The translations under genes and the position numbers were made by a program. 64,000 bases of DNA, taken from NCBI RefSeq assembly GCF_037038585.1, contig NC_092526.1, positions 36,717,501 to 36,781,500 of the forward strand. The letters are read 5' to 3'. Of the stretch, positions 12,201-21,269 are shown in pieces. Origin of the DNA: Patagioenas fasciata (Eukaryota > Chordata > Aves > Columbiformes > Columbidae). A model generated the notes under the pieces. It was not told the origin of the DNA, did no database searches, and was given only the letters and a program-made list of their open reading frames with translations. Each line of letters opens with the position of its first letter. Position 1 is the first letter of the stretch.

Positions 12201-15200
12201 GTCATGTGTAGAACTGGTAATTTAGTACTTGTATTGTTTGAATAAATATGATAAAACTTGTTGTTGCAGAGGAAGCAGGAAGCGTACAGCTCAGATTTCT
12301 GGGCATAAAAGTATCTGTTAGATTATGGCATTTAACTTACTGCTGTAATCTTTTTTCAGTTGCTATTATAAAAGGTGATTTTATAGATCAACAGTTTTAT
12401 AAGCTGCATATTAGGAACACTTTCCCCTTATGTCCCTCATCAGAAATGTTCCTTTGTAACTTGTTAGTGTTAGACAGAAACTTGCACCAAAAGCAATCCA
12501 GCTCTTTGGAATCCCTTTCTACTCTTAAATGAGAGGGAGATTCAGATTTCTTGCTTAAGCGTGACAATATCAAGCATCCATTATTTTTAACTTTTCACCC
12601 CGATCTTAAATACTTTCTGTTCCTCTGACACATTTGCTTGTAATGAAGTGAGATGGGCACTCATCCCAACATGCTTTCCAGTTAATATTCATGTAAAGCA
12701 GATGTTATTTTCTTTGTTAAGAAGTTAAACTGTTTTAGAGTTTTGGGTATGGCCATTTTGCTTTGAAACGTTCAGGAGATGTAAGACAGTCTGACACTCC
12801 AAACTCGGGAGCTTTTTAGCTCTGTGCAGGATTGTGCCAGCTGCCTTCTGTCCACAGTGTGGACATTCGACATGAAGGCACCTTTTTTGTGGCTGGTTTT
12901 CTGCACACCAACCAATAAGCAAAATTTTCTAGCCTAGTCAAGCCTTCATGGACATAGAAATTCAGTAGTATGGTGTCCAAACTGCCAGAGTGTCGCACCG
13001 CTGCTTTGCACCAAAATTGGCCAGGTCATGGAGTCTGATTATACAAATATTTGCTCAAAATTTCATTTTAGAAGTAAAGATACACTGCTTCTATACTTCA
13101 TAATTATTAAATAGCTTTCTACAATTTTGTAAAGCAAAATAGGTTGTCAATCCATGAGACATTGCTGGAAAAAGCCACCAACTTTTCTGAGTTTCTGTAG
13201 CTAAATCTGAACAGATTGGAATTTGTTTTTCCTTTTTTTTTTTTTTTTTTTCCATTCTCCAGTTGCAGAGATTATATAGGAAGTATCTTAGAGCAGAGAG
13301 CTTTCGAAAGGCTCTAGTTTATCAGAAGAAATACCTCTTGCTGCTGCTTGGTGGATTTCAGGACTGTGAGCAAGCAACCCTCTCTCTGATAGCACGGATG
13401 GGGATCTACCCCTCCCCCGCAGACCTGCAGCTTTCGGGATCGCGGTCCCGGCCTTTTACCAAGTTCAGATGTGCGGTCAGGGCAATCATCGCGGTATCAA
13501 GGTAAAGCCAAAACACTCGCTGTCTGTCAAACGTGGTGTTTTCTTGGAAGTTTTTAAAATTGATAGTTCCTGTGGTTTATCCTAGATTAACATTAAGCAA
13601 AAGCTGTCTCCAAAAGTAGTTCAAATGTGACTTGTTAGCTGTAACTTTGGCCAAGCTGTTGTTTCAGAGTTTGATGTGTACAGAACCACAGATTTAGAAA
13701 AAGCTGCTTCTCTCTTGAGAGAGACCCAAGTGCGATGTATTTGCGAGTCAGTGCACAGCAATGACAAACTGATGTCCTTCCAGGTCTGACCATTATCTTT
13801 TTGGACTCACTGGATAGTCTGTTTAGTATCAGAACGTGATCATTTCATCAGGGGTTGTTTTCCTCTCGAGTCCCATAGCCTGTGTTTCATTGGGTATGAT
13901 TCTATCATACGCTGTTGCTTACTGTCAGATGGATTTTGTTAGCTGCACTTAGCATGATATGCCATCTGATAATGGCTTTTGAATCCATTTAATGAAAAAA
14001 AGAAAAAGTCTTAAAAGTAATAGGTGATTCTTTCTGAGCTATTCCCTTGTCTAGTGAGAGTGATTACTAGCAAGTTTGACTTTTGGGAGATGCCACAGGA
14101 TGACTTCTGGCTGTTGTTTTTGATGTGGATGCTATAACAACAGCAATAGCGAAGGATGCAGGAATAGTGACCTCCAAACTGCTCCTCTGAGGCAGGAAGA
14201 GATGCCACAAAACTCTCTGGAGACTGGGGACAGAGGAGCAGTGCAAAACCAAGCAAACCTTTCCAACAGTTAGAGCATCGTTGCAGAGTAAAACAGGATA
14301 AACCTTCACTCTAAAGACTGAAGAATTATTCCTTCACACCTGCAAGGATTGTTTCTTATGTTGTTTAATAAATTTCATGCTGATACCAAGTTAATATTAA
14401 AGTTCAATGTGGTTTTGCTTGTTTTAATGATTGTACAAATTAATTTTGTTACTAAGGTTAAAGTTTTTGGTGAAAAAGTGGAACAAATTTAGCAAGAAGA
14501 CCACACAGGGTGAAACCATTTCTCACAGCATAGGAGGTAATACAAGTAAGTGTTTTTCTCTTTCTTGATGTGTTTCTTTTAAAAACAAAAAATACCCACA
14601 GAGGTGGCAAAATCTGTTTACCTGTTGACACAAATTTGTTTACCCATTTCCTGAACACAATGATTATGAGTTTACAAGGCCATTGTAAAAAATTACAATG
14701 GAAAACTTCCAGAGTTTTTAGTTTACAACAATGGCAAGCTTCTCCTCTTCTCCCTTTATTGCAATTTCTCAGGCTGTGAAACTGAGTCTTGTGTTTGTAA
14801 AACTCATCTGTAAGGACTGTGTTCCTTTGAGTTACATACGGGTGCATTTGTAAGAATTGAAGCATACATCTTAATGCAGGACCCAATATTGTAGAACTGT
14901 CCCATTTAATGTAATATTCCATTACTTGTGGCTTTTCAACACTCAAAATTCAAGTGGAATAGTGCATTTTTCATTACCTGGTACTACATGATTTTCACTG
15001 TTTCTAAGTTGCTGGAAACACTTATTTAAAAAACAAAACATAAAATATACCACAAACCCCAAACGAACAACATCCTACATAAAACCACAGTGGTGTGGTT
15101 CCTATGAAACTTGAATCCTGAAACGCATGCTGAACTTTCCACCTCACTACCGAACAGCATCTTGGCATCCTCATGAAAACATATTTCCTTTCTTTTTTTG

Positions 15201-18200
15201 TGATTTAAAGAGCTTACAGAATGGATTTTTCTTTTTTAATGAAAGCAAAACAACACTCCACCCTCACCCCTCAGACCTTCACCAAACCAAACCATCTCTG
15301 CTGAATCTGAAGTTGGAGAGTGTAAGTCAACAGTAACATATAGTTAGAGCAACAAGAATTAAAATCTCTTGAAAAAACTGTTTGGCTTGTACCAGCCATT
15401 GGAACATCCCGTGTGGTTATAGCAGCAGCTGGTGAAAAAGCAAGTCTGGAGAAAGAAAACAGTGCAAGTTCTTCATTGGCAGGAAGTAGTTTCTTGACAT
15501 TCAAACGTCAAACTTCTGTTAAATCTGGTTAAAACAAACAGATTTAAAAGAAAAAAAAAAAATGGCAGTTAGCAATAGAAAGTATATTTTAGCATCATTT
15601 AAAACCAAACACAATTGTACTCTGCTGTCATTCTTGTGGGTTTTATTGGTTAGGTTTATGTGTATTATTAACTGTTTTACATTTCCCACAGCCCCCGGTG
15701 CCAGAACAGAAGTTCTGAAGGAGCAGCAGCCCCCCGCTGTCCCCCTGGGCTCTCCCCCAACCCGCGACACCGGGCTGTGCCACAGAACCAGCTCTGCCAG
15801 ATTCGGGAGCCGCTCTCCCCGCTCCCCTCACGGCTCACACAGCAGGTCAGTCTGCAGCCTCTGCCTGACCCACAGCCTCTCATTAAAATAAAACCACTTA
15901 CAGGAGGAGCTACTTGAACAAGGGGATTAATTTGTTGTCTTAGATCTGCTAGATGTTTTTGTTTCAAGATGAGTGAAGAAAACTTTTCCTTTGCTTTAAG
16001 CGTGTCTGTTCTTGGACTGGGGACATTCCCAGTGGTGTTCCCCAGTTCAGTTTGGCCATGCTACAGGATTTACAATGGCTATGCCTGTCAGCCTCCTTTG
16101 AGGGGTAGTTCTTGTTGCCTTTGGTGTGCAAGTTGTACATTAATTTCTGAGCATCCTGTGGTAAGCGGCTCCCCTACCATATGACAGCGTTGCATTAGTA
16201 TTAGCTGCCTTCTGACTCTGTGTACGCACACAGAATGGGAGGTGGAGAAATCGTGGGACATGTTCTGTTGCGGTTTTTCATGAGTTATGGCCAGATCTGC
16301 AACCCCAGCTGCTGGTTGCTGTGTTGGATGTCACAGGTGATGTTCTCTCTACAACTACCTGAAAGGAGAGTGTAGCATGGAGGAGGTTGGTCTCTTGTCC
16401 TGAGTAGCAAGTGATAGGATGAGGGGAAATGGCCTGAAGTTGTGCCAGAGGAGGTTTAGATTGGATATTAGGAAACATTTCTTCACGAAAAGGGTTGTCA
16501 GGCATTGGAACAGGCTGCCCAGGGAAGAGGTGGAGTCACCATCCCTGGAGGGGTTTAAAAGACGTGTAGATGAGGTTCTTAGGGACATGGGTTAGTGCCA
16601 GAGTTAGGTTATGGTTGGACTCAATGATGGTAAGTGTCTCTTCCAAACAAAACAATTCTGTGATTCTATAAATAAACCCTTACTCCAAATAGCAGTATGT
16701 TTGTGCAGCGTGTCCCCTTCAATGTATGTTTCTGCTAATATCTGAAATTTGTTGTTAATGTCCAGAAAGGACACACAGTCTACCATCTAAAGGGTCTCCT
16801 TTCTCAACCTTTTCCTTCAAGACAGTATTTTCCCTGCTGAACTGGAGAGCACGTGCCTGGATGCAGCATGTTCCTGTTCAGTCCATCTCCACAGAAGGAA
16901 GACTCTCTCTGACTGCACCTTTTGTATCTGAGGGACTTTCTGTTGCATATTAGTAGAGAGAGATTTATAGATAATCCATCTTTTATCAAAACATTCTTTC
17001 TTTTGACTCCCCTATATACAAAGCTGCCCAGTCTATAACTTTTTTTTATATGGAATTTTGTGGTGATGGTGGGTTTTGCTGTTGCTCTAGTTTGCTTTGC
17101 ACTGAATTGCTGCCTGTACAAATGTTAACTTTATTGTATTTATTTGAGAGCATGGCATGAAAATAAGACAATAATTTGTTTCCCTTTTTAAGATTGCATC
17201 CATCCACAAGTTCAGCTTCAGAAAAGTCCCTTGTGCCTGCTCAGGATTCTGAACGATCGCTAACAGAATACATCCATCGCTTGGAGGTCATCCAGCAAAG
17301 ACTAGGGGGTGTGCAACCAGGTAAGAACCACCTTGTTACCCTCGCTGTTGCCAGCAGTCTGGGCTGCTTTTTGCAAGATGTCTTCCTATGTACTGCTTAC
17401 AACACTTAAAGCATGAAAAGAGCATCATTTTAATGCATAATTATAGTTGTGGGGGCAGAGGGGAAATTAAGTACATCTCTGAAATAAAACCTTTTTGTGA
17501 ATCATGGATAAACTAGTCCAAGTGTGGCATTTCTCAAAATAAGTTCTTAGTGAAATTCTATAGAGAGAAGGCTGAATAACTTCATGTGACTTCTAGCTCA
17601 CTCCTGCTAGCAAGTCTAAATAAGGAAGGGTTGCATTCAAATCAAGTTTCATATAGAGTTAATTTGCTTTAAAGTCAATGAGAACCATTGTAATAGCTGA
17701 ATGGGGCTTTCTCTGCAGCACAAACTATAATACTTCCCTCATTTATTGCTCCCTTGTATTCCATAGCATATATATAAAAAAATTGGAGTCTGGTAAAAAC
17801 AGCCATCTAGTTCCAAGATTGATCAAAGAGCACACAAAGGATTGTAGTGACACTCATCTTTGTTATTTAAAACACTTCCACCTAATTTCTAGACTAAATT
17901 TACTTAGTTTAATCTTCTAGTTACTCTTCTTATATCTTCGTTATATCACAGAAATTCCTTGTCCCATGGAAGAACTTATAAACTGTCATCACATCATCCT
18001 CAAATCATCTCCCATCAAGATATGTTTAGATGTGTTTTCCAATGTTTTGTTATATTTGAGATTATGTCTAAACCTTCTCCAGTGTATCAGGATTGTGGAA
18101 AAGGAGCTGGACCTCTGGCTGTAGTGTCATTTGTGCTGGACCAAACACAAAGGGAACTTGTTCTGTGTTTGTATGTGTAACCGTTGTGTTGCAGCGGTAG

Positions 18201-20092
18201 CCTCCTGCTGCCTGCCCACCACAGAGCAGGAACACAAATGTAATATTTACAAAAGTCAGCTGTTCCTCCAGGGCCTTTGGAGCATCTTCCCCAAAGCTTG
18301 CTTCACCCAGCCAGGCTATGTTGCTCGTTTCCTGGCCTGAGCTAATACGGGCCACCAGCTCAGATGATGCCATTGATGTTTATGTTCAGCCTTTATCTCT
18401 TTTGTCTGTTAGGGCTGGTTCCTTCCCCGTGTTACTTCTGGCTGCTCATCCCCACAATCTGTTTACTTCCTCGTGCTGCTTGTGAGTCCCTGTGGTCCTT
18501 GATCTCCAGGCAAGCACTGGTTACTTCCTTCCACCAACTGCCACCCTTGGCTCCCCATAATTTCAGCCAAAAGCTGGAAAGATGACCAGGTAGAGATGTA
18601 GTTGTGGCACCAAGGGAGGACCCTGTGAATTCCATTGCACATGTGCACCTTGCTTGTCTCTTTCACTAAGTGTAACTGTTGTCAGCTGCTGTTTCCCAGG
18701 CACACTTGCCCCCTGTGATTGTCCTTCAGCCTTTGCCCAAAGATGCGGGCCTTGATACTGGTTGTTCTGAGATGACAAAAATATTGGACAGTATCTGCAA
18801 ATCTCTGCCAGTCACTAGTTCTCTTACTGCTGGGCGCTCCTGTGGGCCTTATCAGCAGCAGATCAGCTCTGGGGGGTATTTTTATAGGATTCAATTGTTG
18901 ATCACAGCATTAAATAGTGACTCTTGGCCCTGCAGTCATTGCAGATGCTCATTCAAATCACATCTATGATGCCGGCTCATCAGCAGCACCAGGTTTGGAC
19001 ATTTGATCTGCGTTGTAGAGGTGCTGTATTGTTCTCATTCAGTTCCCCACAATTTATAAATGGCATTATTAACTATGGACTTTACTGCTTTTGGAAAAAT
19101 AAAGATTCTTAAGTTCACTTCTGAGGCAAATTTTTTATGATTATGTGTGATATTTCCAACACATTGTTAGTGTTAACTTTGAAAAATTAAACTTGAAAAT
19201 TATGTGTTTCTCTAGACGGAGAGGAATCTTGGCTTTGTCAGCATTCACAGGAGCACTGGGGAAAGTCTGATGTGTTGTCTGCTTTTTCTGGCTCTCTGAC
19301 TTGATCTAATTAAAAAACAAAATTAAAACAAAACGGAACAAAAGGCTACCTTTGCTTGCAAGTCCTAGTCTTGTTAATGTTGCTAAAGTCAACAGCTACA
19401 ATGACTCTTCCATGTGGGGACTTTGACATTGCTCTCAGCAGGCTTTGATGTAGAAACCTTAATACCACGGTATTGGGTTGGGGTTTTGGTGTGTGTCCCC
19501 CCCATACTGTAGCTGTTTATGGCAGATATAGATAGATAAGCACATTTTTTTAGTTGAAACCTGACAGTTTTTTCATAGAAATAAGGTGTTTTGTTTTATA
19601 CTAAATGTGGAATAAGTATTCCACAACTGGGACACCATTAATAGCAATTTTGTGGGAAGTGTGTATGATTTTTTTTTTAATTTTTGTGTTACCACAATGA
19701 TGATGCCAGGAGTTACAGAAAGACATCATAGAATCATTTCAGTTGGACAAGACCCTCAGGATCATCAAATCCAACCATAACCTAACTAGCACTAAACCAT
19801 GTCCCTTTAACCCCGGCAGATTAGAGGGTTTTTTATGCTCTTAACCTGGGGCGCCAAGGTTCTCTTTAGCAAACGTGTGAACTTTCAAATCTCATGTTGT
19901 ATTGTTCCTAGGCGGCTCATGAAAACAGTAATTGCTTTTAGCGTAGCTCATATGAAGCACATTGTGGAAATTACATGCTGCTAACTGCACCCTGTTGCTT
20001 CATCACACAAACAGTTTTTAAATATTAATTTGTTTTATTTAAATTTAGGACAAGTTCCAGGCCCACCTCGCCAGAGAAGCATGAAAAAGTGA
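145..20092 (+). CDS. PCNT: Pericentrin (PCNT), 3' part, 16 coding exons (gene span)
   Basis: This is the C-terminal part of pericentrin, the centrosomal scaffold that organises pericentriolar material and anchors gamma-tubulin complexes. The sixteen exons join without a phase conflict into 1,037 codons including the stop (3,111 nt). Residues about 150-770 of the visible part are almost continuous Glu/Lys/Leu/Gln-rich coiled coil. Residues about 820-915 form the PACT domain, recognised from [20 protein letters not shown] and [13 protein letters not shown] Ser/Pro/Arg-rich tail follows. PACT is shared only with AKAP9. The downstream neighbour DIP2A and the fit of the region ending FVYKTVDK to pericentrin as I remember it favour PCNT. 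The full vertebrate protein is about 3,000 residues, so roughly the first two thirds lie outside the window. The coordinates given are the gene span and include introns. Confidence 0.93.
248..678 (+). other. PCNT: PCNT intron
   Basis: Intron of 431 bases with GT-AG ends. I see no repeat or other element in it. The preceding stretch 1-144 is likewise the end of an intron with nothing recognisable. Confidence 0.7.
679..833 (+). CDS. PCNT: PCNT coding exon
   Basis: The acceptor TTTTTCTTCAG is followed by 155 nt encoding [20 protein letters not shown] and onward to ILSPQLK, with a GTAATA donor in phase 0. The [15 protein letters not shown] stretch looks like a short helical, non-heptad segment before the next helices. 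Confidence 0.85.
834..2077 (+). other. PCNT: PCNT intron
   Basis: Intron of about 1.24 kb, ending in a pyrimidine-rich tract TTTCTCCTTCTCAG. No recognisable repeat. Confidence 0.7.
2078..2275 (+). CDS. PCNT: PCNT coding exon
   Basis: 198 nt (66 codons), phase 0 at both ends. It encodes [20 protein letters not shown] and ends [11 protein letters not shown] before a GTATGG donor. Helical and charged. It joins directly to [15 protein letters not shown] in the next exon. Confidence 0.88.
2349..2376. repeat. (GT)n-(TA)n microsatellite
   Basis: About ten GT units run into four TA units inside a 280-base PCNT intron. A second AT-rich run at 2521-2550 (alternating TA, then T6) lies just before the next acceptor and supplies its pyrimidine tract. 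Confidence 0.9.
2556..2729 (+). CDS. PCNT: PCNT coding exon
   Basis: 174 nt (58 codons), phase 0 at both ends. It encodes [20 protein letters not shown] and onward to KLEYIMKQQ, with acceptor TTTTTTAACAG and donor GTAAGA. The [12 protein letters not shown] segment is a pericentrin-like coiled-coil start. Confidence 0.9.
2730..3364 (+). other. PCNT: PCNT intron
   Basis: 635-base AT-rich intron. No repeat or gene seen. Confidence 0.7.
3365..3560 (+). CDS. PCNT: PCNT coding exon, coiled coil
   Basis: 196 nt encode [20 protein letters not shown] and onward to KQEHHLRRK plus one base. The reading is classic heptad coiled coil ([20 protein letters not shown]). The donor is GTAGTA, a weaker match than the others, but the phase (1) fits the next exon exactly. 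Confidence 0.88.
3561..4289 (+). other. PCNT: PCNT intron
   Basis: 729-base intron, AT-rich. Nothing recognised. Confidence 0.7.
4290..4503 (+). CDS. PCNT: PCNT coding exon, coiled coil
   Basis: 214 nt after acceptor CTTATTCTAG. It encodes [20 protein letters not shown] and onward to [16 protein letters not shown]. The donor is GTGAGA in phase 2. Strong heptad periodicity. The sequence resembles the human pericentrin coiled coil in this part as I remember it. Confidence 0.9.
4504..4875 (+). other. PCNT: PCNT intron
   Basis: 372-base intron. No element seen. Confidence 0.7.
4876..5026 (+). CDS. PCNT: PCNT coding exon, coiled coil
   Basis: 151 nt. The first base completes an Arg codon, then [20 protein letters not shown] runs on to DEKTKALE. 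The donor is GTAATG in phase 0. It continues without a gap into ELQAALELQ of the next exon. Confidence 0.9.
5027..6372 (+). other. PCNT: PCNT intron with CR1 fragment
   Basis: 1.35 kb intron holding one CR1 3' end (5826-6022). The rest is unique AT-rich sequence. Confidence 0.7.
5826..6022 (+). mobile_element. CR1 LINE 3'-end fragment
   Basis: A typical CR1 tail. GGTGGATTTCCCCAACATGG lies near the left end, then the GACAGGGTGCTGGGCC block, then GAGGTCCCTTCCAACCTGG, ending in TTCTGTGATTCTATGG. The 5' limit is approximate and the copy is 5'-truncated, as usual for CR1. Confidence 0.8.
6373..7089 (+). CDS. PCNT: PCNT large coiled-coil exon
   Basis: The largest exon here: 717 nt, 239 codons, phase 0 at both ends, with no interruption. 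It starts [17 protein letters not shown] after TTTTGAACAG and ends WQRDQERL before GTGAGA. It is continuous coiled coil with very high Glu/Gln/Leu/Arg content. A charged stretch near the end ([15 protein letters not shown]) probably forms a single stable helix. It covers residues about 398-636 of the visible protein. Its GC content is clearly above that of the flanking introns. Confidence 0.95.
7090..8098 (+). other. PCNT: PCNT intron with LTR-like remnant
   Basis: 1.0 kb intron. About 380 bases near its 3' end look like a minus-strand solo LTR (7600-7980). A short GT-rich run lies at 7998-8020. Confidence 0.65.
7600..7980 (-). mobile_element. Probable solo LTR (endogenous retrovirus-like)
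   Basis: Read on the minus strand it has a TATA-like TATAAATGG, then about 110 bases later AATAAAGCC, then about 50 bases ending TGCCCCCA. That is the U3-R-U5 order of an LTR. Candidate ends are TGTGACACC (7980 downward) and the final CA at 7600. I could not find a convincing target-site duplication, so the limits are approximate and no internal retroviral genes are present. Confidence 0.5.
8099..8379 (+). CDS. PCNT: PCNT coding exon with short poly-Gln
   Basis: 281 nt encode [20 protein letters not shown] and onward to [11 protein letters not shown]. Coiled coil with a six-Gln run ([15 protein letters not shown]). The donor is AA|GTGAGT. Reading through it would give an immediate TGA, and the phase-2 join restores a Lys codon with the next exon. 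Confidence 0.9.
8380..8894 (+). other. PCNT: PCNT intron
   Basis: 515-base AT-rich intron. Nothing recognised. Confidence 0.7.
8895..8997 (+). CDS. PCNT: PCNT coding exon
   Basis: 103 nt encode [20 protein letters not shown] and onward to LLSTPASQ. Acceptor CTGTTTTACAG, donor GTAAGA, phase 0. As I remember it, pericentrin just upstream of PACT has a similar TVN-W-S-SN pattern followed by LLxTLxELKSDL. Confidence 0.9.
8998..11938 (+). other. PCNT: PCNT intron with antisense coding-like block
   Basis: 2.94 kb intron, the largest in this part of PCNT. About 9.5-10.8 kb holds a decayed coding-like block on the opposite strand (separate entry), including an A17 run at 10070-10086. The remaining sequence is unremarkable. 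Confidence 0.65.
9546..10804 (-). pseudogene. Unassigned decayed coding-like block, antisense in PCNT intron
   Basis: On the minus strand several frames carry protein-like sequence broken by stops and shifts. The segments, in minus-strand order, are: 10804-10730 ([16 protein letters not shown]); 10628-10353, 92 codons with one internal TGA at 10503-10505 (includes [17 protein letters not shown]); about 10318-10057 (includes [17 protein letters not shown]); and 10067-9546 in one frame with a few stops (includes [19 protein letters not shown]). The last two segments meet at a T17 run, a likely indel site. GC content is above the surrounding intron. I do not recognise the family. It could be a processed pseudogene, an old non-retroviral viral insertion or a DNA-transposon remnant. 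Chance is not excluded because the opposite strand is also partly open. Confidence 0.35.
11939..12103 (+). CDS. PCNT: PCNT coding exon, lead-in to PACT
   Basis: 165 nt (55 codons), phase 0 at both ends. It encodes [20 protein letters not shown] and onward to PVGETSSPK, with acceptor TTTCTTTTTTAG and donor GTAAAA. This is the last heptad segment before the PACT core. Confidence 0.88.
12104..13262 (+). other. PCNT: PCNT intron with T19 tract
   Basis: 1.16 kb intron. A run of 19 T at 13233-13251 forms the polypyrimidine tract of the PACT exon acceptor. No repeat element otherwise. Confidence 0.7.
13263..13501 (+). CDS. PCNT: PCNT exon encoding PACT domain core
   Basis: 239 nt encode [20 protein letters not shown] and onward through [20 protein letters not shown] to [12 protein letters not shown]. 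This is the pericentrin-AKAP450 centrosomal-targeting (PACT) signature, which directs the protein to the centriole wall and binds calmodulin in mammals. The donor GTAAAG in phase 2 splits an Arg codon. Confidence 0.97.
13502..14456 (+). other. PCNT: PCNT intron
   Basis: 955-base intron. Nothing recognised. Confidence 0.7.
14457..14545 (+). CDS. PCNT: PCNT exon, end of PACT domain
   Basis: 89 nt. The first G completes Arg, then [20 protein letters not shown] runs on to SIGGNT plus one base, with donor GTAAGT. The basic-aromatic KFLVKKW segment is the conserved end of PACT. The sequence after it is Ser/Thr-rich and unstructured. Confidence 0.92.
14546..15691 (+). other. PCNT: PCNT intron
   Basis: 1.15 kb AT-rich intron with short A-runs (for example 15550-15562). 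No element recognised. Confidence 0.7.
15692..15845 (+). CDS. PCNT: PCNT exon, GC-rich post-PACT tail
   Basis: 154 nt in phase with both neighbours (2+150+2). It encodes [20 protein letters not shown] and ends [15 protein letters not shown]. Acceptor CATTTCCCACAG, donor GTCAGT. It is Pro/Ser/Arg-rich, predicted to be disordered, and offers several SP sites for proline-directed kinases. Much more GC-rich than the surrounding introns. Confidence 0.85.
15846..17192 (+). other. PCNT: PCNT intron with CR1
   Basis: 1.35 kb intron containing a plus-strand CR1 3' end at 16345-16669. Otherwise unremarkable. Confidence 0.7.
16345..16669 (+). mobile_element. CR1 LINE 3'-end fragment
   Basis: It begins CTCTACAACTACCTGAAAGG, the end of the CR1 reverse-transcriptase reading frame, continues through GGCATTGGAACAGGCTGCCC and the ATCCCTGGAGGGGTTTAAAA block, and ends ATTCTGTGATTCTAT. 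5'-truncated, same orientation as PCNT. Confidence 0.9.
17193..17320 (+). CDS. PCNT: PCNT penultimate coding exon
   Basis: 128 nt encode [20 protein letters not shown] and then [18 protein letters not shown], ending VQP plus one base before GTAAGA. The [16 protein letters not shown] helix is close to the last conserved segment of mammalian pericentrin as I remember it. Confidence 0.92.
19216..19304 (+). CDS. PCNT: Possible alternative PCNT terminal exon
   Basis: A good acceptor (GTGTTTCTCTAG) is followed by an in-phase reading that would continue VQP as [16 protein letters not shown] and stop at 19302-19304. No convincing donor is present, so it would have to be terminal, and no clear polyadenylation signal is close by. 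The exon at 20049 is preferred. Confidence 0.25.
19725..19815 (-). mobile_element. CR1 LINE 3' tail
   Basis: The plus strand starts CATAGAATCATTTCAGTTGG and continues with AAGACCCTCAGGATCATC, the reverse complement of a CR1 3' end. Short, inverted relative to PCNT. Confidence 0.8.
20049..20092 (+). CDS. PCNT: PCNT terminal coding exon
   Basis: The acceptor AAATTTAG joins in phase to give [14 protein letters not shown] and a TGA at 20090-20092. The 14-residue end matches the length I remember for the human C-terminus after the same split codon, although the residues differ. The raised GC content and the AATAAA about 105 bases downstream support this as the last exon. Confidence 0.6.
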
Positions 20093-20225
20093 TGAGAACG
20101 CTTCTGAGCTCCGTCCCGCGACCCGCTCCACGAGTTACTGCTTCCTTCTGAGTCGGCCCGTACTGAATGGAGGCATTTGCCAGCTCTTGTGCAACCAAAT
20201 AAAGGGCAGTGCTTTTGCATCAGAT
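20093..20225 (+). other. PCNT: PCNT 3' UTR
   Basis: Short, GC-richer stretch between the stop and the probable cleavage site, which should lie 15-25 bases after the AATAAA. A T-rich downstream element follows (TTTTTATTATATTTTAG). Confidence 0.55.
20198..20203 (+). terminator. PCNT: Polyadenylation signal AATAAA (PCNT)
   Basis: Canonical hexamer in CAACCAAATAAAGGGC, followed by a T-rich region. A weaker ATTAAA lies at 20432-20437 after an A13 run and could be a distal site. Confidence 0.65.
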
Positions 20226-21269
20226 TTTTATATGACTCTTTTTATTATATTTTAGTACTTTAAGAGGAAATTACTTTTCACTAAAACCATGTTTTACATG
20301 CTCATGTGAAATTATTAGGAAGTTAACAGCTGATGTGTGCCTGCGTCACTGTATTGTAAGTTGCAAAGAGTCTCTTTGGTGTTTATTTTTTATAGTGTAT
20401 AGCTGGATTCCTTGTAAAAAAAAAAAAAGTTATTAAAATGGCATTTTATTAGTGAGTTGTTAGATTGTATGCTTATTTTTTTCTACCTTACCTATTTCCT
20501 TTTTTTTTCTGTTCCTAAACTTGTATGGATTTTAATATTTCTCTAGGATCACTGCCTCAGTGTCCAAGGGATGGTGTCTCCATGGGGCACAGGCTGCGGG
20601 GTCTGTGTGCCCTCCACCCACTCTGTGACAACCACCTCCTGCTGTGCTGGGTGCTGTTTGCTGATTATTTGAATAATGCGGGTGCTGTTTATTACAACCG
20701 TATCTTCAGTCTAAGATCTTTTTAGGGTGAAATTTAAAAGGGATAGGGTACCTTTCACTTCTAGTAAAAACTCAACGTCATGACCTCCTACTTTACCAAT
20801 TATATGCCCTTTTGCAATTTAAACAAGTTTCCCCATGCAAAAAAAACCCACCACCACCACCAAAAACATTTTCAGCCCCTCTGATTTTCATACAAGTTTT
20901 CTTCCTTTAGTAATTTCAAATTGTTGCTGCCTTAGGGGTAAATATCCCAGATTTCCACAATAACAGCATTGCATTTTCTCCCATTCTTTTATCACCGACT
21001 TCCCTCTGTGGTTTTTCCTCTTCCAATCTTTATCTTTCACTTAGCACATTCCTAGCTAAAGGTGCTGCTAACAAATCAATCTCCTTCAACTTTGCTTCTC
21101 TTCCTGACCATCATACACAAACATGACCACACTCAGAATTTTTGCAAATTCTTCCTGCCAGCCTGGCGCACGCTGAAATACTTCTGTAGATCCACAAACA
21201 CACTTGCAAAGCCACGCTGGAACTAGTGAGATGGAAAGGTGCAAGTCTTCTCCCTTTGTAATTATTTTT

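Larger units (their letters stand above)
17321..20048 (+). other. PCNT: PCNT last intron with repeats
   Basis: 2.73 kb. It contains a minus-strand CR1 tail at 19725-19815, a possible alternative terminal exon at 19216-19304, and an antisense stretch at about 18.06-19.01 kb with several short open frames of unknown meaning. Confidence 0.6.

Noticed and set aside
13263-14545. AKAP9 as the identity of the first gene
   Set aside because: AKAP9 also has a PACT domain, but the neighbour is DIP2A and the exons before and after PACT fit pericentrin better.
14458-14946. 162-codon minus frame opposite the last PACT exon
   Set aside because: It overlaps the PACT exon antisense, has no recognisable domain and no promoter or splice context. 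Judged a shadow.
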